From NCBI RefSeq assembly GCF_000002425.4, contig NC_037273.1, forward strand, positions 3,757,538 to 3,821,537: a stretch of DNA of 64,000 nucleotides. Direction: 5' to 3'. A program made the position numbers and the translations under genes. Origin of the DNA: Physcomitrium patens (taxonomy: Eukaryota; Streptophyta; Bryopsida; Funariales; Funariaceae). Shown piece after piece: positions 43,065 through 54,254 of this stretch. The notes under the pieces were generated by a model. The model searched no databases. It saw only the letters and a program-made list of their open reading frames with translations, and was not told the DNA's origin. Each line of letters opens with the position of its first letter. Position 1 is the stretch's first letter.

Positions 43065-44134
43065 TCAGGCGGGGCATGTCGAGAGCGGCGCACCGCAGAG
43101 TTTCTCGTTGCCGGGGCGGAATGCAGACTCCGGCAAGGCACTCAATCCCGAAGGAAGCTTTCCTGTGAGGTGATTGCCACCCAAGTGAAGCTCCACGTTA
43201 GCGAGCTTCCCATACTGCACGGGGATGTTGCCAGAGTGGGCGTTGTTGGAGAAGTCCAGCACCTTGAGGTAGGGCAACAGGGTGGGCCACACGGGCAGGC
43301 CCGTAGTAATCTTGTAGTTGGAGTGGACTCGCACCTCCTGTAGCGTGTTGTTGAGCGCTGACCCCAGACACGCCGGCCCCACGTTGGGCAGGTGGCTCTC
43401 CGAAACCTCCAGGACGCGTAGCTTTTTGAGCTTGCAGAGATCCGAAGGTAGACCGATGTTATATTTGGTGTTCTGGAGGATGAGGACTTCCAGAGAGTTG
43501 GCGAACAGGCCGATGTCGTTGCCCAGAGCACCTCCGGCGGCGTTCGCGTTACCTAGGAATCCGTTGCGGACCACAATCTCGCGCAGAGGGAGGTTGGCGA
43601 ATTTCCTGACAGGAAGAGGCGCGTTCCATATGATCCAGTTGGTGTGCAGGACCTGGAGCTGATACAAATGGGACAGAGCTTCTCCTGCCTTGAAGCTTGC
43701 CTCCGGGTCACTCCAGATGAGGAGGCTCGGCGCTCCAGGGCCCCCGCGGCTGGGTGCGCCGAAGTCCAAGTTAATGCCGGTAACTCCTGACCCGCTACAC
43801 TGAACCCCCTGTAATGACATGGAACGGAGTCAGTTGGTAACAATATCATAGACGGAGAGCGAGGGAGACAACGAAAACCCTGAACCCCAGGCAAGTGAGC
43901 CTCTCCGAAGGGGAATATTGAAGTACTTACCTTCCAGCTGCAGCAATTACCACCAGTCCATGACGCGAAATCGTTTCGAGGGTCAGAAAAAAAGGACTTG
44001 AATTTGAGCAATGCATCACTCTCAGCAGGGCTGCACTGGGCCATTGCCGAGTGTGCGAGTGAAGCCATCAAGACACAGGCCAGCGCCCAGACGGAACCAC
44101 CTCGGGTTCCTTGGGCTCGCATTTCCATCGCCAT
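43065..44134 (-). CDS. Small secreted leucine-rich-repeat protein
   Basis: Two exons, 44134-43931 and 43808-43065, with phases that agree, encode 315 residues. Residues 1-32 form a signal peptide (VWALACVLMASLAHSAMA, cleavage expected before QC). Residues 34-75 are a plant LRR N-terminal cap with the CCSWKGVQC signature, split by the intron exactly between K and G. Extracellular-type LRRs follow, for example SLEVLILQNTKYNIGLP, LKVLDFSNNAHSGNIP and NHLTGKLPSGL, ending in a NEKLCGAPLSTC cap. There is no transmembrane segment or kinase, so it resembles polygalacturonase-inhibitor-like or short receptor-like secreted LRR proteins acting in the cell wall; ligand unknown. GC is clearly higher than in the flanks. 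The start used is the first ATG before the signal peptide; the frame is open further upstream but that stretch looks like leader. Confidence 0.85.
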
Positions 44135-47100
44135 ATTCTTTAGAAGCCCTGGGATGTGAAAGACGCTACATACTGTCAGTTGGAACCAACAAGGACCAGA
44201 ACAAGCCATGCGAACTTGTGATACAGTGAGGATAAGAATAAACTTCGAAACATAAGTCACTTATCATTGCAGTGCATTCTCAGTCACCATACCTGCACAC
44301 AAAGCACGACGAACCATCCACACAGACCAAAGCCTACAAGCTCTACAGAAGCTTGTACTGTTCCTTTTCCGCAATGAACACCTCGATGATCACGACTACA
44401 GCAGAAAGAGCTACTCAACAAGACAACGATGACCCAGACTGGTGATCGTTGGTTGTCGAGACCAGACGCTGAAGGCTCTAAATGTAGCCTTCTAAAAGTA
44501 CTCTCAGGACGGTGACGACTCACCGCAGCATGAGGCGATCGAGTGAAAGTGTTGATCGACTCTCACAGTCAACAGTTGACAGCTTCATGAAGCAGGGTAA
44601 CGGCGGATAAGTATTTTGTCATGTCAGCTCGCTGGCGAACTGACTTGCCGTCCAAGGATGTATAATTGTCTTCAAGTTATCGCAGTATTTCGAGCTGAGT
44701 ATGTGCCGAAGGGTGTAGAAAAATTGCGTAAGTAGGTGAGTTCACCGATCTGACTGCAAAATCTGGTGACACCTGAACAAGCAGATCATGCCATTGCTCT
44801 CACACATGTGTACTAGATGGCGCACTAATGAGAAACCACGACATTCGAGGTTACCAAGCGCCATGCTCTGTCACTGCTCTGTACATTTTCCCCAAGTAAT
44901 TAGTAGTATCTGGGTGGGGTTTTGATGGGGTTATTCACTATATCATCTGATACTTGTCCTGAAAGCAGGTTATTAACCCTGAAGACACTGAATGAATACC
45001 TCTTTTTCCTTTTTTTTCCTTTTCTTTCTTTTCTGTTTTGCACAAAAGGAATAACCCAAATGGCAAGTGTCGAAGTCTTCGGTACTCTACGTGGTGCACA
45101 GCATAATCATATACACTCACGTGAGACCAATAGTAAACAAGGAAATATAGTCCTGCAAACTCCACATGCTTCCCGCCTCTTACAGCTGAATGACCAGCTG
45201 GACAGACTACGGCAAACACCATTTAATACTGAACTCCAACAAAGGGGCTGCACTTGACAATGTCTTACACGTCACCATTAAATCACAGGTAAAATTCAAA
45301 GAGAAAAGACTGCCGTAGGGGTCTAAGGTATTAGAGCAAGTGCATCACAAGATAGTTCCCAGGAGATTGCACGCCATTATTTTCAAATTTTCAAAGCCTC
45401 AGGAGGAGGAAATCAGCCAGAGGAATAATTGAAAAAAGACTATCTGGCAGAGCATGGGCTTGTTGTAGTCTAAAGGCTTATCCTCAGTATGTCCTTATGC
45501 CGATGCCATCCTTTGCGCCCATCTCTGCATCGTGCACTGTAAGGCTACCATTTCAATTTGGTGCAGTTTCTGGAAAGGTCACCCTGCAGACCACAGAATC
45601 AGTTGGTACGGTAGACCAGATAGGATTCATATATGTTATGTTTGTTCTACAGAATACCTGCAGGAAAGTTACCGTGCTGTTAGTCTACGCACCTGAGAAA
45701 CATTTGATGGTTTGCTCAACAAAGAGTTGTCACCATATCGCTTCAGGTTCAAAATATCACTGGAGTTGGCAACTCTAAAATTGCAGGTAAACATACAGCA
45801 TAGCGGGGTTTCGGTCCTCGGACTGATGGATAGCTTCTTCCCAACGCCTCTTCTGCGTCCCTCAGATAAGTCTGTTGCAAAGATGGCATTAAAAAACGAA
45901 TCCCGGACATAGGTCTCACTCCGCACTCTCGATAAGAACCCGTGTTTCATGTCCACTAATAACTTCGTTAGATAATGTGTCGAAAATCCAACAGATCTCT
46001 TTTTAACCCATCACGACTCACTTTTATTTCGTCCGAAACTCATTTAAGGAACGGGATCATGCGAACTGAACTAGAGGGGGGGAGGTATGCCACAGCAGAC
46101 ACGAGCGGAGTCAAGTCTCTGGACCCCCACAATTGGCTTCGTGGAGTCCATCTTACGAAGTATTAAGCGAGTATTGATGTCCAGTTTATTGTACAAGTGT
46201 TGGGGTTCACCTACATGGTATCCACCGACATGTTCTGAAATAGGTTATTCCATACAAACAAGTGAACTTCGTTGACCCTAATCGTCACGGTTTGCGAAGA
46301 TGTTGGAGCTATAATAACTGCAAGACGACGAGATTTGTTATCCCACGAGTGAGAGTGATGCGCTTAGCGAAACTCTTGTCCAGAAAATGAAATCGAAAAA
46401 CCAAATGAATGTCATTTTGCATGGCGGATGCGGGTAGTTGTCGATAAGATTCTGCAGCGGGGTACTGATCCTGAACTGCAGCACGAGCAATAAAAAAATG
46501 CCAAGGTTTGCTTCAGGAAACCTCACGCGCCTTCAACAATGCGTGCCTCAGACAGTGTGTTCATAGCCCCGAATTCTCACGTCTGGGGATCGCAAACGAG
46601 CTCAGGTCGTCAGTCAATTTTTAAAGCTCTCGTGGATTTGAAGCATCGTCAATCTTGTCTTCCAGCACAGGTTCTACGGTCCTCTCAAACAGCTCTTGGG
46701 CATTCCCTGCTGGCTCACTCGTGTGGTCACCTCCAAACCAAAGAGTCACCTCCAATGCTAGTTCACACAACACACTGTCCTCACTTCGAAGTGTGTGACA
46801 TCTCAACTTGTTCGTGCATGAGCAGGTCATAACACGGATCGCATCCGTAATAAATCACACAGAGTATTGCACCTTCGTTACATAGATCGAAGAAATCACT
46901 GGCACATTCTCTAGCACAGTTTCCAATTCAGAGGTTCAGGTTATCGATCTCGTGCATGAGATGAAAGCTCGGTAGTGTGACCGCTTTAGTGTCCTCTGAA
47001 GTTTGCATAAATCAAGTCAGGGTCTTAGATTTCTAGGATGGTTACTACCGACTTGGTGGACAGACTTCCTATGCACTTCGGTGTGGGCAGGAACATGCAT

Positions 47101-47340
47101 TTGTACTCCGAATGAAGTGAGCGCCCTAGTTCTATAACTTTCAGTAAGTGCAACAATAAGCCGCATGATAGACAGAAAGACAGACAAAGAGGGACAGCCA
47201 GTTTCGATGCCCACAATGGGCAATAACAAGGAATCAATCTAGTGCAGACCTGAATCACCACAGCAATACTCTGTCTTATCAGTTTTGCACAAAACAGCAC
47301 CACATGTCCCCTCAAGCTTAATCTCCTGCATTTTGTAAAT
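44135..47340. other. Upstream region of the LRR gene and a gene-like block without recognised gene
   Basis: Balanced composition throughout. The part next to 44134 should be promoter and leader. Frames of 60-110 codons occur on both strands at 44.9-45.3, 45.5-46.0, 46.5-46.8 and 47.0-47.3 kb, but opposite-strand frames overlap and no family motif or consistent splice pattern emerged. A noncoding RNA or an unrecognised multi-exon gene remains possible. Confidence 0.35.
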
Positions 47341-47348
47341 ACATTCTA

Positions 47349-47370
47349 CTATATATATATATATATATAT
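47349..47370. repeat. (TA)n microsatellite at an island edge
   Basis: About 11 TA units exactly where balanced sequence turns AT-rich. Confidence 0.95.
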
Positions 47371-49650
47371 GTATATTTATTTGTATTTTTGATGTAAATT
47401 CCAACCATCGATGGAATTTGTGGTGGCAATAGCAATACCCTATATATACACACATATACACACTAAAAAGAAGAGTTTGAAGTAAGAGATGCATGTATTT
47501 TTGATGTAAATAAAAATCACTATTACTATTTAATATTTTTTATATATAAATATTTTTTTACAAAGAAAATGAAAATTTTATTTATGTTATGTTTTAGTAT
47601 TTTGAAAAAGATGAAAAAATCTATTAATTAAATTTTTTAAAACTCTTAATTAGTCATTATATAATTCTATTCTATCAACTTATACATGTTAATAGAATTT
47701 TTAATAGCTCCTATAATGTCTTTTATATGTAAATCAAGTAAATTAGTTGAAGTAATTTTTAATATGGACTAGTTAAAGAATTTTTTTATTTTATTTTTCA
47801 TTTTTTAAATTTTTTTATATAATTATTTATCTATTTTTAAATTTATAATCTTTTTATTAAAATTTTTTAGAAGATAAGTCATTTTTACTTACCTTCTTGT
47901 AAGTTTTATATTTTGTAACTTTTGTATTGCTAGTAAGAATAGTTATTGTTAATGTTGCAATTATGTATTTTTATAAAATAAAACATGTTTCTTAAGATTG
48001 TATTTAATTTATTCAAGATTAAAATCTAACCAAAACAAAAAGAAATATTGAACCTTTACTTACATCTTTGCTACAACAGAATGCACAATTTAGTTGTTTT
48101 ACTATTCTTTATGAACTCAAAGAACAACTCGAACTTGAAGACCAATCTCAGCAAACTTCAAACTTGAATCTTTCAACTTGGCTTTCAAAAGAAATCTATC
48201 AACTATAACGATTCTATTGCCAAACATGCCAAAAAAAAGAATATTGAGCAACTTAGCAACAACATAGAAATTATGAATTAGAACACAAGATTATTGAAGA
48301 TAAGGTTGAATGGGCTATTGCCACATTGAAGATAAGAGCTCTGATTTTAAAGAACATCTAGCACCAAAAACTCAATTTCAATCCAATTAAACTCTTCAAT
48401 AATAAAAGTTTTTCAATGAGAAGCTTTGAAAAAGGAAAGAAGTGACTATGGTTGAGCAATATATCCAATATAATACGTGGATTGTATACAGTATTTGAGT
48501 TACCTAAGTCCAAAAAAATGAGTGGCAATTGATTTTTATTAATACACTTCATTGAGAGAAGTCACTGGATTTTATATAAAAGTATAAAGATTAGGCCAAG
48601 GAGTAGATTGTTGTCAGCACTTAGTTGCCTAATTCAAATTTCAACAGCACTTATTCTACAAATTATGCAAATGCTATCAATCTTTCATCCACCAACAAAC
48701 CGATTCCCTTTAACAATCCACTCAATTGGTAGTCTTGCAATTGTAGTTGTGGAACTTACAATACGACTAAGCAAAATCAGTCTGCTCTTATTTTACTTTT
48801 TGGTAGTCTCTGCTGCGGATTTACAAGTCTGTTGTTATTAAAGAAAAACGTCTTTACATGAGAATCAACAAAAGAATTAACACTACAAAAGCAAGGTCAA
48901 AGCCAAGTCTTGGTGATGAGGAAACAAAGCTAATTTGTAAAACAAATTGCCATTAGATTGCCAAAATTTTCTCTTATTTATCTAAGGCAAAGTTGATCAC
49001 ATTGCCTTAGATTGCTCCAACACACTTTTGTGTGTTAAATGCAAAAGTTGCAAAACAATTGGTACTTTCTCATGCCAAACTTGCATCTATTTCTTCTTTT
49101 TGTCCTTCTTGTGCATTCATCTCCACAAATGGAGAAACTATCTAAAGTTTTAACTACTAATTAATTTGTCATTGTGGATGTTATTGTATATTTGCTTGTA
49201 TTGATAGTTTCAACAAAGTTGGTTGTTGTTGTTGTATTCTAGGAAGGATGTAAGCAGAGTTTGTAATTGGATTTTTCACTAAATTGTAATTTGAATTTAG
49301 ATAAATATAATTAAAATTAAAAGTCAAGACTTGAGTTATAATAAAGTTTTGGAATAGATGCAATGTTGAATGTAAAGTATGCAATAACATGTTTTATACA
49401 AAAAAATGTACAATATTAGAATTTTATTTTTTTAATTTTTAAAAAAGAAATATGTAAAATCTGTTTTAAAAACAGAAAATATTGCATCAATTGTTTGCTA
49501 GTTAGAATCTCCAAGAGTATGTTATAATTTTATCAATTCATATTTTCAGTATACTTAATATTATGAGATTTGCACAAAATATCAGAAAAATCTTATCAAG
49601 ATTTTTTGGAGTCAATTACAATAAAATTATTAAAAGAATATACATTCCCA

Positions 49651-49680
49651 ATATATATATATACATATATATATATATAC
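49651..49680. repeat. (AT)n microsatellite, interrupted
   Basis: Two AT runs broken by a single ATAC unit. Confidence 0.9.
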
Positions 49681-49818
49681 ATGCATATACACACACATGC
49701 TCTTAAGATAAATAAGAGACAGCAACAAATCAACATCAATGTAGCACATTAAGAAAAAAATAATTAAGAAAATGGATCAGAAGAAGTCTATTAATAGATC
49801 ATATAAGCATAAATGAAT

Positions 49819-49932
49819 ACCTTTACTTTCATTTGTTAAATAGGTGTGCCTATTTTATCCATCTCACTGTGAAGTACCTTTACTTTCATTTGTTAAATAG
49901 GTGTGCCTATTTTATCCACCTCACTGTGAAGT
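49819..49932. repeat. 57-base tandem duplication
   Basis: Units 49819-49875 and 49876-49932 are almost identical (one clear difference, ATC versus ACC). Each contains the small hairpin AATAGGTGTGCCTATT. The near identity implies a recent duplication. Confidence 0.9.
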
Positions 49933-50444
49933 AGTCAACTTCTATCAAGTATTAAAGAAAATGTTCTATACTTAATGAATAAATCTGTAATGAATTGCAC
50001 CCAAGCTAATTAGAATACACTACCTTCTCATACTAACTAAGTACCTACATTCCAACATACCATCCCACCTATCTTCAAAGCAAAACCCTCAGTCTCGTTG
50101 TCAAAAAAGCATGGTCCGCCTGGTATCCATTCATAATCCTGTGTGAGATATTTCCCTTTACACATCAATAGAAAGTCACAATGGTACTCGCAGTTGCAAT
50201 GTGGTTAGCTAGAAGGGAGTCTGATCGGACCCATTTGCAATTGTCTTTGTTCTGTCAAGGTCCTCCACAAATCCTGCCTCTGGACGCATGGACTCAATAA
50301 ATACCACTCTCATGCAGAGGTACCTCTTCATCTGCCAACCTCCTTGTCTCCAGCACTCTCAAACTCTTGTGCTTCTCTTCGACATGCCTTGCTTTGCATA
50401 ATAATAACATCATTAATTACTGCATGTACGATGTATGCTCCGTT

Positions 50445-52834
50445 TCACCTGCACTTCGTTGGAATGGGTACCACCTGCCGTTTGTACTCTTCCATCCGAG
50501 GTGTCTTCACTGGAAGCCCCGGAACTTTCACTGCTAGGACGCGCTTGATAAACTCATATGAAGCGAAAAAAAGTGCCCCCTGGGTGATGTATATCAATAT
50601 CCGCGGTACTAGTCCCCTGCAAGTGTGCAAAATCTTAAGTAAATCAAGGAGGACACTTTCCACTTCAATGCCCCCCTCAGTTTATGGCCAGAGCGCACTG
50701 CTGAGACTAATATACCTATTCCTGAAACATAGCAATCATGTACAACCAAAACATACGAATGGTCGACGCCAAAAATAAAGGCCGCACCCATTTCAGTCCA
50801 TCTCGTATCTAAAAAACCTAGAGTTGCAACAAAATCGCATGCAACTCACCGGTACAATCCAGCTACACCCTCTGTAGTGACAATGCTCTGGAAAGCGTGA
50901 ATAACCCCAGTGTATTGCTGAGCTGTCCCAGGGATCTGTCCACCCAACACCAGATAAGTCAAGTCGATCATATCCTATTCGTCACATCCTGAAGCTTCAG
51001 CACCCACGCTACCATGTGCTCGACAAAGAACAAATGCTCACAGAATCCCCTTCCATGGAACACTCACGAATTCCAAAACAAGCAATGCGGGCAGTACTAG
51101 TCACTCCAGAACCAGCTCAAAACCTGCGTTTGCAGCCGAGTCTTGACAACATCGAAAGGAGTACTGAATAAAGCAGCAGTCGACCCAGCAGCACCGCCGA
51201 CAACCAGCTGCACAAAAATCAGCGGATCAGAACAAGACAGACACGTCCTCACATCATGCCCTTTATTACACATCCACAAACCCAGTTACAGTTCGTGCTC
51301 TTTCTCTCATTCCAATCTACAAACGCCTCATGATCATTCCACGCCTGCCGGCACTCCACCAAGACTCCATACTATGCCTAATCAGCCCAGAGGTGACAAA
51401 GTAACAATGTCGTGTAATTCACCATCAAGTCAGCTACTATACAACGAAATCAACACCCGACGCAACCTACCGCTTGTGGTGTGCTCAAAGGGGTGTCACG
51501 AGGCTGGTCTCGTTGAATCCAGCGCTTCAGCCCCTCATATGTGTAGAACTGTGCGATCACCACACCACACGCCATCACACTTCAGAACCTCCACACACTA
51601 CCAATCCAAAGTCGCGACTACCATGCAAAGAAAACCACCAGGGGCAACCCCTAGATTCAACAACAAAAAAGCAACCAACATTGCATTCGACAAGGAGATA
51701 GTTGCATACCTTGACCACAGATTGCGGTACATTGCGACAAAGCACTGCTCCCCAACCCTTGTACAGCGTCGGCAACCCTCCCTGTTGCACTATCGAAGTG
51801 AGCGCTTGCCTGAGTTATTCCACAACAACTGCTCAACACCAGTAAGTCGGATTCGTCACACTGCAGGCAAAATGCGGACCGAGGGATGCTGGAAAAAGCT
51901 TGAGGGCAATCCTCACGTGGCAGAAAATCTGCACCACGCTTCGTGTAAACTACGTGCTAGTAAACGAAAGACCAAGCCCATCGCCCCGATTTCTTTCAAA
52001 TTTGAAACATCCGGATATTGAACCGTACCAGCTATTTGTATACAACCCGTGCACTTGCATCCGCTGTTTCACAAAGTCACTCGGTGTGTACACGAAGGAG
52101 GTGGCCACACTTGCACATCCCCCAGCAACGCAATGCGCCAGTGCGGACATATCCTGTTTGCATTCAATTGACATGAAGGTTCATAACCATCAACGGCGTC
52201 CCCTCCTTACCAAGAAAAATCCCATCAAAATCTTAACACACCTCACCCCGGACAACCATGACACCACATTGCGAGATCGGAAGCTTCAGAACACACTTCA
52301 CATATTCCAACGGAAGCTTCAGAACACACTTCACATATTCCAACGGAAGCTTCAGAACACACTTCACATATTCCAACGTCCGTGAAGCCGTACCTCTGGA
52401 ATGTGGCGGAGGAGACCAGCTTTGACGGTTTCATAAGTGAGCGTGTAGATAGCTGAGATTGGAGCCGACGCAATCAAATTGCTTCCAAGACCTCGGTACA
52501 AACCTCCCAAACCTGCAAATAAGACGTCCTCACTCGAGCAAGATCCAAGGAGAGGAGAAGGATCTACGTAAAAAATCCTAGAAACTTAATTACTGTGAAG
52601 TTGACGACACTGGATAAGCGTACAGGCATGGACTATAAAAGGTTTACCTCTTTCAGAGATAACAGCGGACATAATGGGAAGGAGTTTGCGGTTGCCACCA
52701 GCTCGCGCTTGCACGAGCGTCTTCAAAGTATCAACAGGATGCAAGCAAAGGCTCACGACCCCACCTGCCATGGCTCCAGCGCCTGCGTTTTGCGCCACCC
52801 GAGGGCTCCATTTCGTCACATTACGGTTCGCCAT
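50445..52834 (-). CDS. Mitochondrial carrier family (SLC25) protein
   Basis: Eight exons (high to low): 52834-52648, 52512-52394, 52153-52029, 51809-51710, 51548-51471, 51207-51124, 50935-50850, 50616-50445. Phases agree and the product is 316 residues, the usual size. Three repeats carry the carrier signature: PVDTLK (33-38), PSDFVK (126-131) and PFDVVK (220-225), each followed by GLYRG or LYKGW type motifs. Six membrane helices are expected in the inner mitochondrial (or plastid envelope) membrane. Features such as SLCLHPVDTLKT, HCVAGGCASVATSF, GWGAVLCRNVPQS and GSTAALFSTPFDVVKTRLQTQ recall the plant SAM-carrier or mitoferrin-like group; the substrate is not certain. Plant relatives can have a long N-terminal extension; none is visible upstream of the ATG at 52834, so the start may be incomplete. 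No lesion seen. Confidence 0.88.
52279..52377. repeat. 33-base tandem repeat, three copies, inside a carrier intron
   Basis: Three essentially identical 33-base units (starting GGAAGCTTCAGAACACACTT) lie in the intron between carrier exons two and three, ending 16 bases from the donor at 52393. Confidence 0.95.
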
Positions 52835-53205
52835 TGCAGCACTTGTGGCTGTTTAGACAAGCCCGTTGCACTCTACTGCCACTGCAGGGATTGAGCTCCA
52901 AAACGCAACCAGTCGTGTCGCTTAAGTGCAGTGAGCAATTGTTGCTGGATTTCACAACAGCCACTAATTCACTCACGCAAACTGTGTTTTCCGGGATTCT
53001 TTGGCGGCAAACGACTCTTGGGTCAGCTCATTTATCGTATGAGGGAAGGTTCAGCACTATTTGTGGAATGCTAAGCATCGAACTAGTGCGACTCTGTCGC
53101 GTTTTGACCATTCACTAGCGTAAGAGCGCCATCTTGGCACATGTTCTATAGCCATGTAAGCCCGCGTTGAATGTGATTCGCTGAGGCTTCATAGCAACGT
53201 GACTG

Positions 53206-53286
53206 GTGCTGTGGAATCTGGAGCTCACCACTGTGCTGTGGAATCTGGAGCTCACCACTGTGCTGTGAAATCTGGAGCTCACCACT
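53206..53286. repeat. 27-base tandem repeat, three copies, upstream of the carrier gene
   Basis: Units starting GTGCTGTGGAATCTGGAGCT, with one base changed in the third copy, about 370 bases upstream of the carrier start codon. Confidence 0.95.
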
Positions 53287-54234
53287 GTGCTGTGACAGCT
53301 CCGAAGGTATCACAGGATAACAAGTACATTAAATGTGCCTCTTTTTCTGTATAAAACTGATGTTTAATGAGAAAGCGAGTCACATGACTTGCATGGGAAG
53401 ACATTTTTGTTTTTTGCGTTTTGCTTTTTTGTGTTCTGTTTTTAAATTGATGTGTTCAGCTACTACCACTGGAGTTTAAGATGTGCCTTAGGTAATTTGA
53501 ATATTTAAAGTATTGAAAATCTAGTGTTGATGAGGTGAGGTAACGTATTAACAAATTTTTAAAAAATAAATGTAGATATCCATGGTTACTTGGAAAGATG
53601 GGTGTATTGTGTTGTAAATAATTAGCACAAATCACTTTGTAAGAAGAATTTCTGTTGTGGGGAGAATTCCCCCGTGAACTGTGAAATGATGTATGATTGT
53701 TTGCATTGGGTTATAAAAAATAAAAATAAAAATAAATCATTTATGGCACATTATTGTAGAATAAAGGAAAAAAAAGAAAAAAAAGAAGATAATTTAATCT
53801 AATGATTCCAACTTATACTTTCAATTTATTGTTATGCAAATTCTGTACCAACTAGCTCCTTCCAAGTTGTATTTTAAATTCTTGTGTTACTCCTCAAACA
53901 TTTCTAAAATGCATCCTTATTCATCTTGTGGAAGTTTAAAAACAACCAAAAATACAAAAATGATGATTTATGGAATTGTTTGACTTTGATTGCAATTATT
54001 CTTCTTTACAAAATAGATATATTTGAAATAATTTTTATTTTAGTATAAATAATAAAAGATGAATTGTATAGAGTTATGTACTTACCAAAATGCATATGAC
54101 TTTGTGCAGTTAGAATATCATTGTAAGATAATTTAAATGTAGAGTGTTTTAATAAAAACATTAAAGATATCAAATTTGTTGCATATAAAATAAGTATGAT
54201 TTTGAAATTATTGATTGTTATCTAACTATAAAAA

Positions 54235-54254
54235 CTATATATATATATATATAT
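54235..54254. repeat. (AT)n microsatellite
   Basis: About ten AT units in AT-rich DNA. Confidence 0.95.

Larger units (their letters stand above)
47371..50444. other. AT-rich block with possible decayed coding traces
   Basis: Mostly AT-rich. At 48986-49152 a plus-strand frame holds a cysteine-rich peptide (CSNTLLCVKCKSCK then FSCQTC), possibly a zinc-binding remnant. Near 48.1-48.35 kb glutamate/lysine/leucine-rich frames suggest a decayed coiled coil. (AT)n lies at 49651-49680. From 50.0 kb the sequence becomes balanced and should include the 3' untranslated region of the carrier gene. Confidence 0.35.

Noticed and set aside
43142-43662. Additional frames inside the LRR gene
   Set aside because: High-GC shadow frames of the LRR exon; the 43065-43808 frame carries the LRR pattern.
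51143-52021. A 292-codon plus-strand open frame, the longest in the window
   Set aside because: It runs antisense over carrier exons and introns, its peptide is low-complexity His/Ser/Pro-rich, and the minus-strand carrier exons explain the open frame.
52279-53286. Regular short repeats considered as a CRISPR-like array
   Set aside because: Units are directly adjacent without spacers, three copies only, in a plant nuclear setting.
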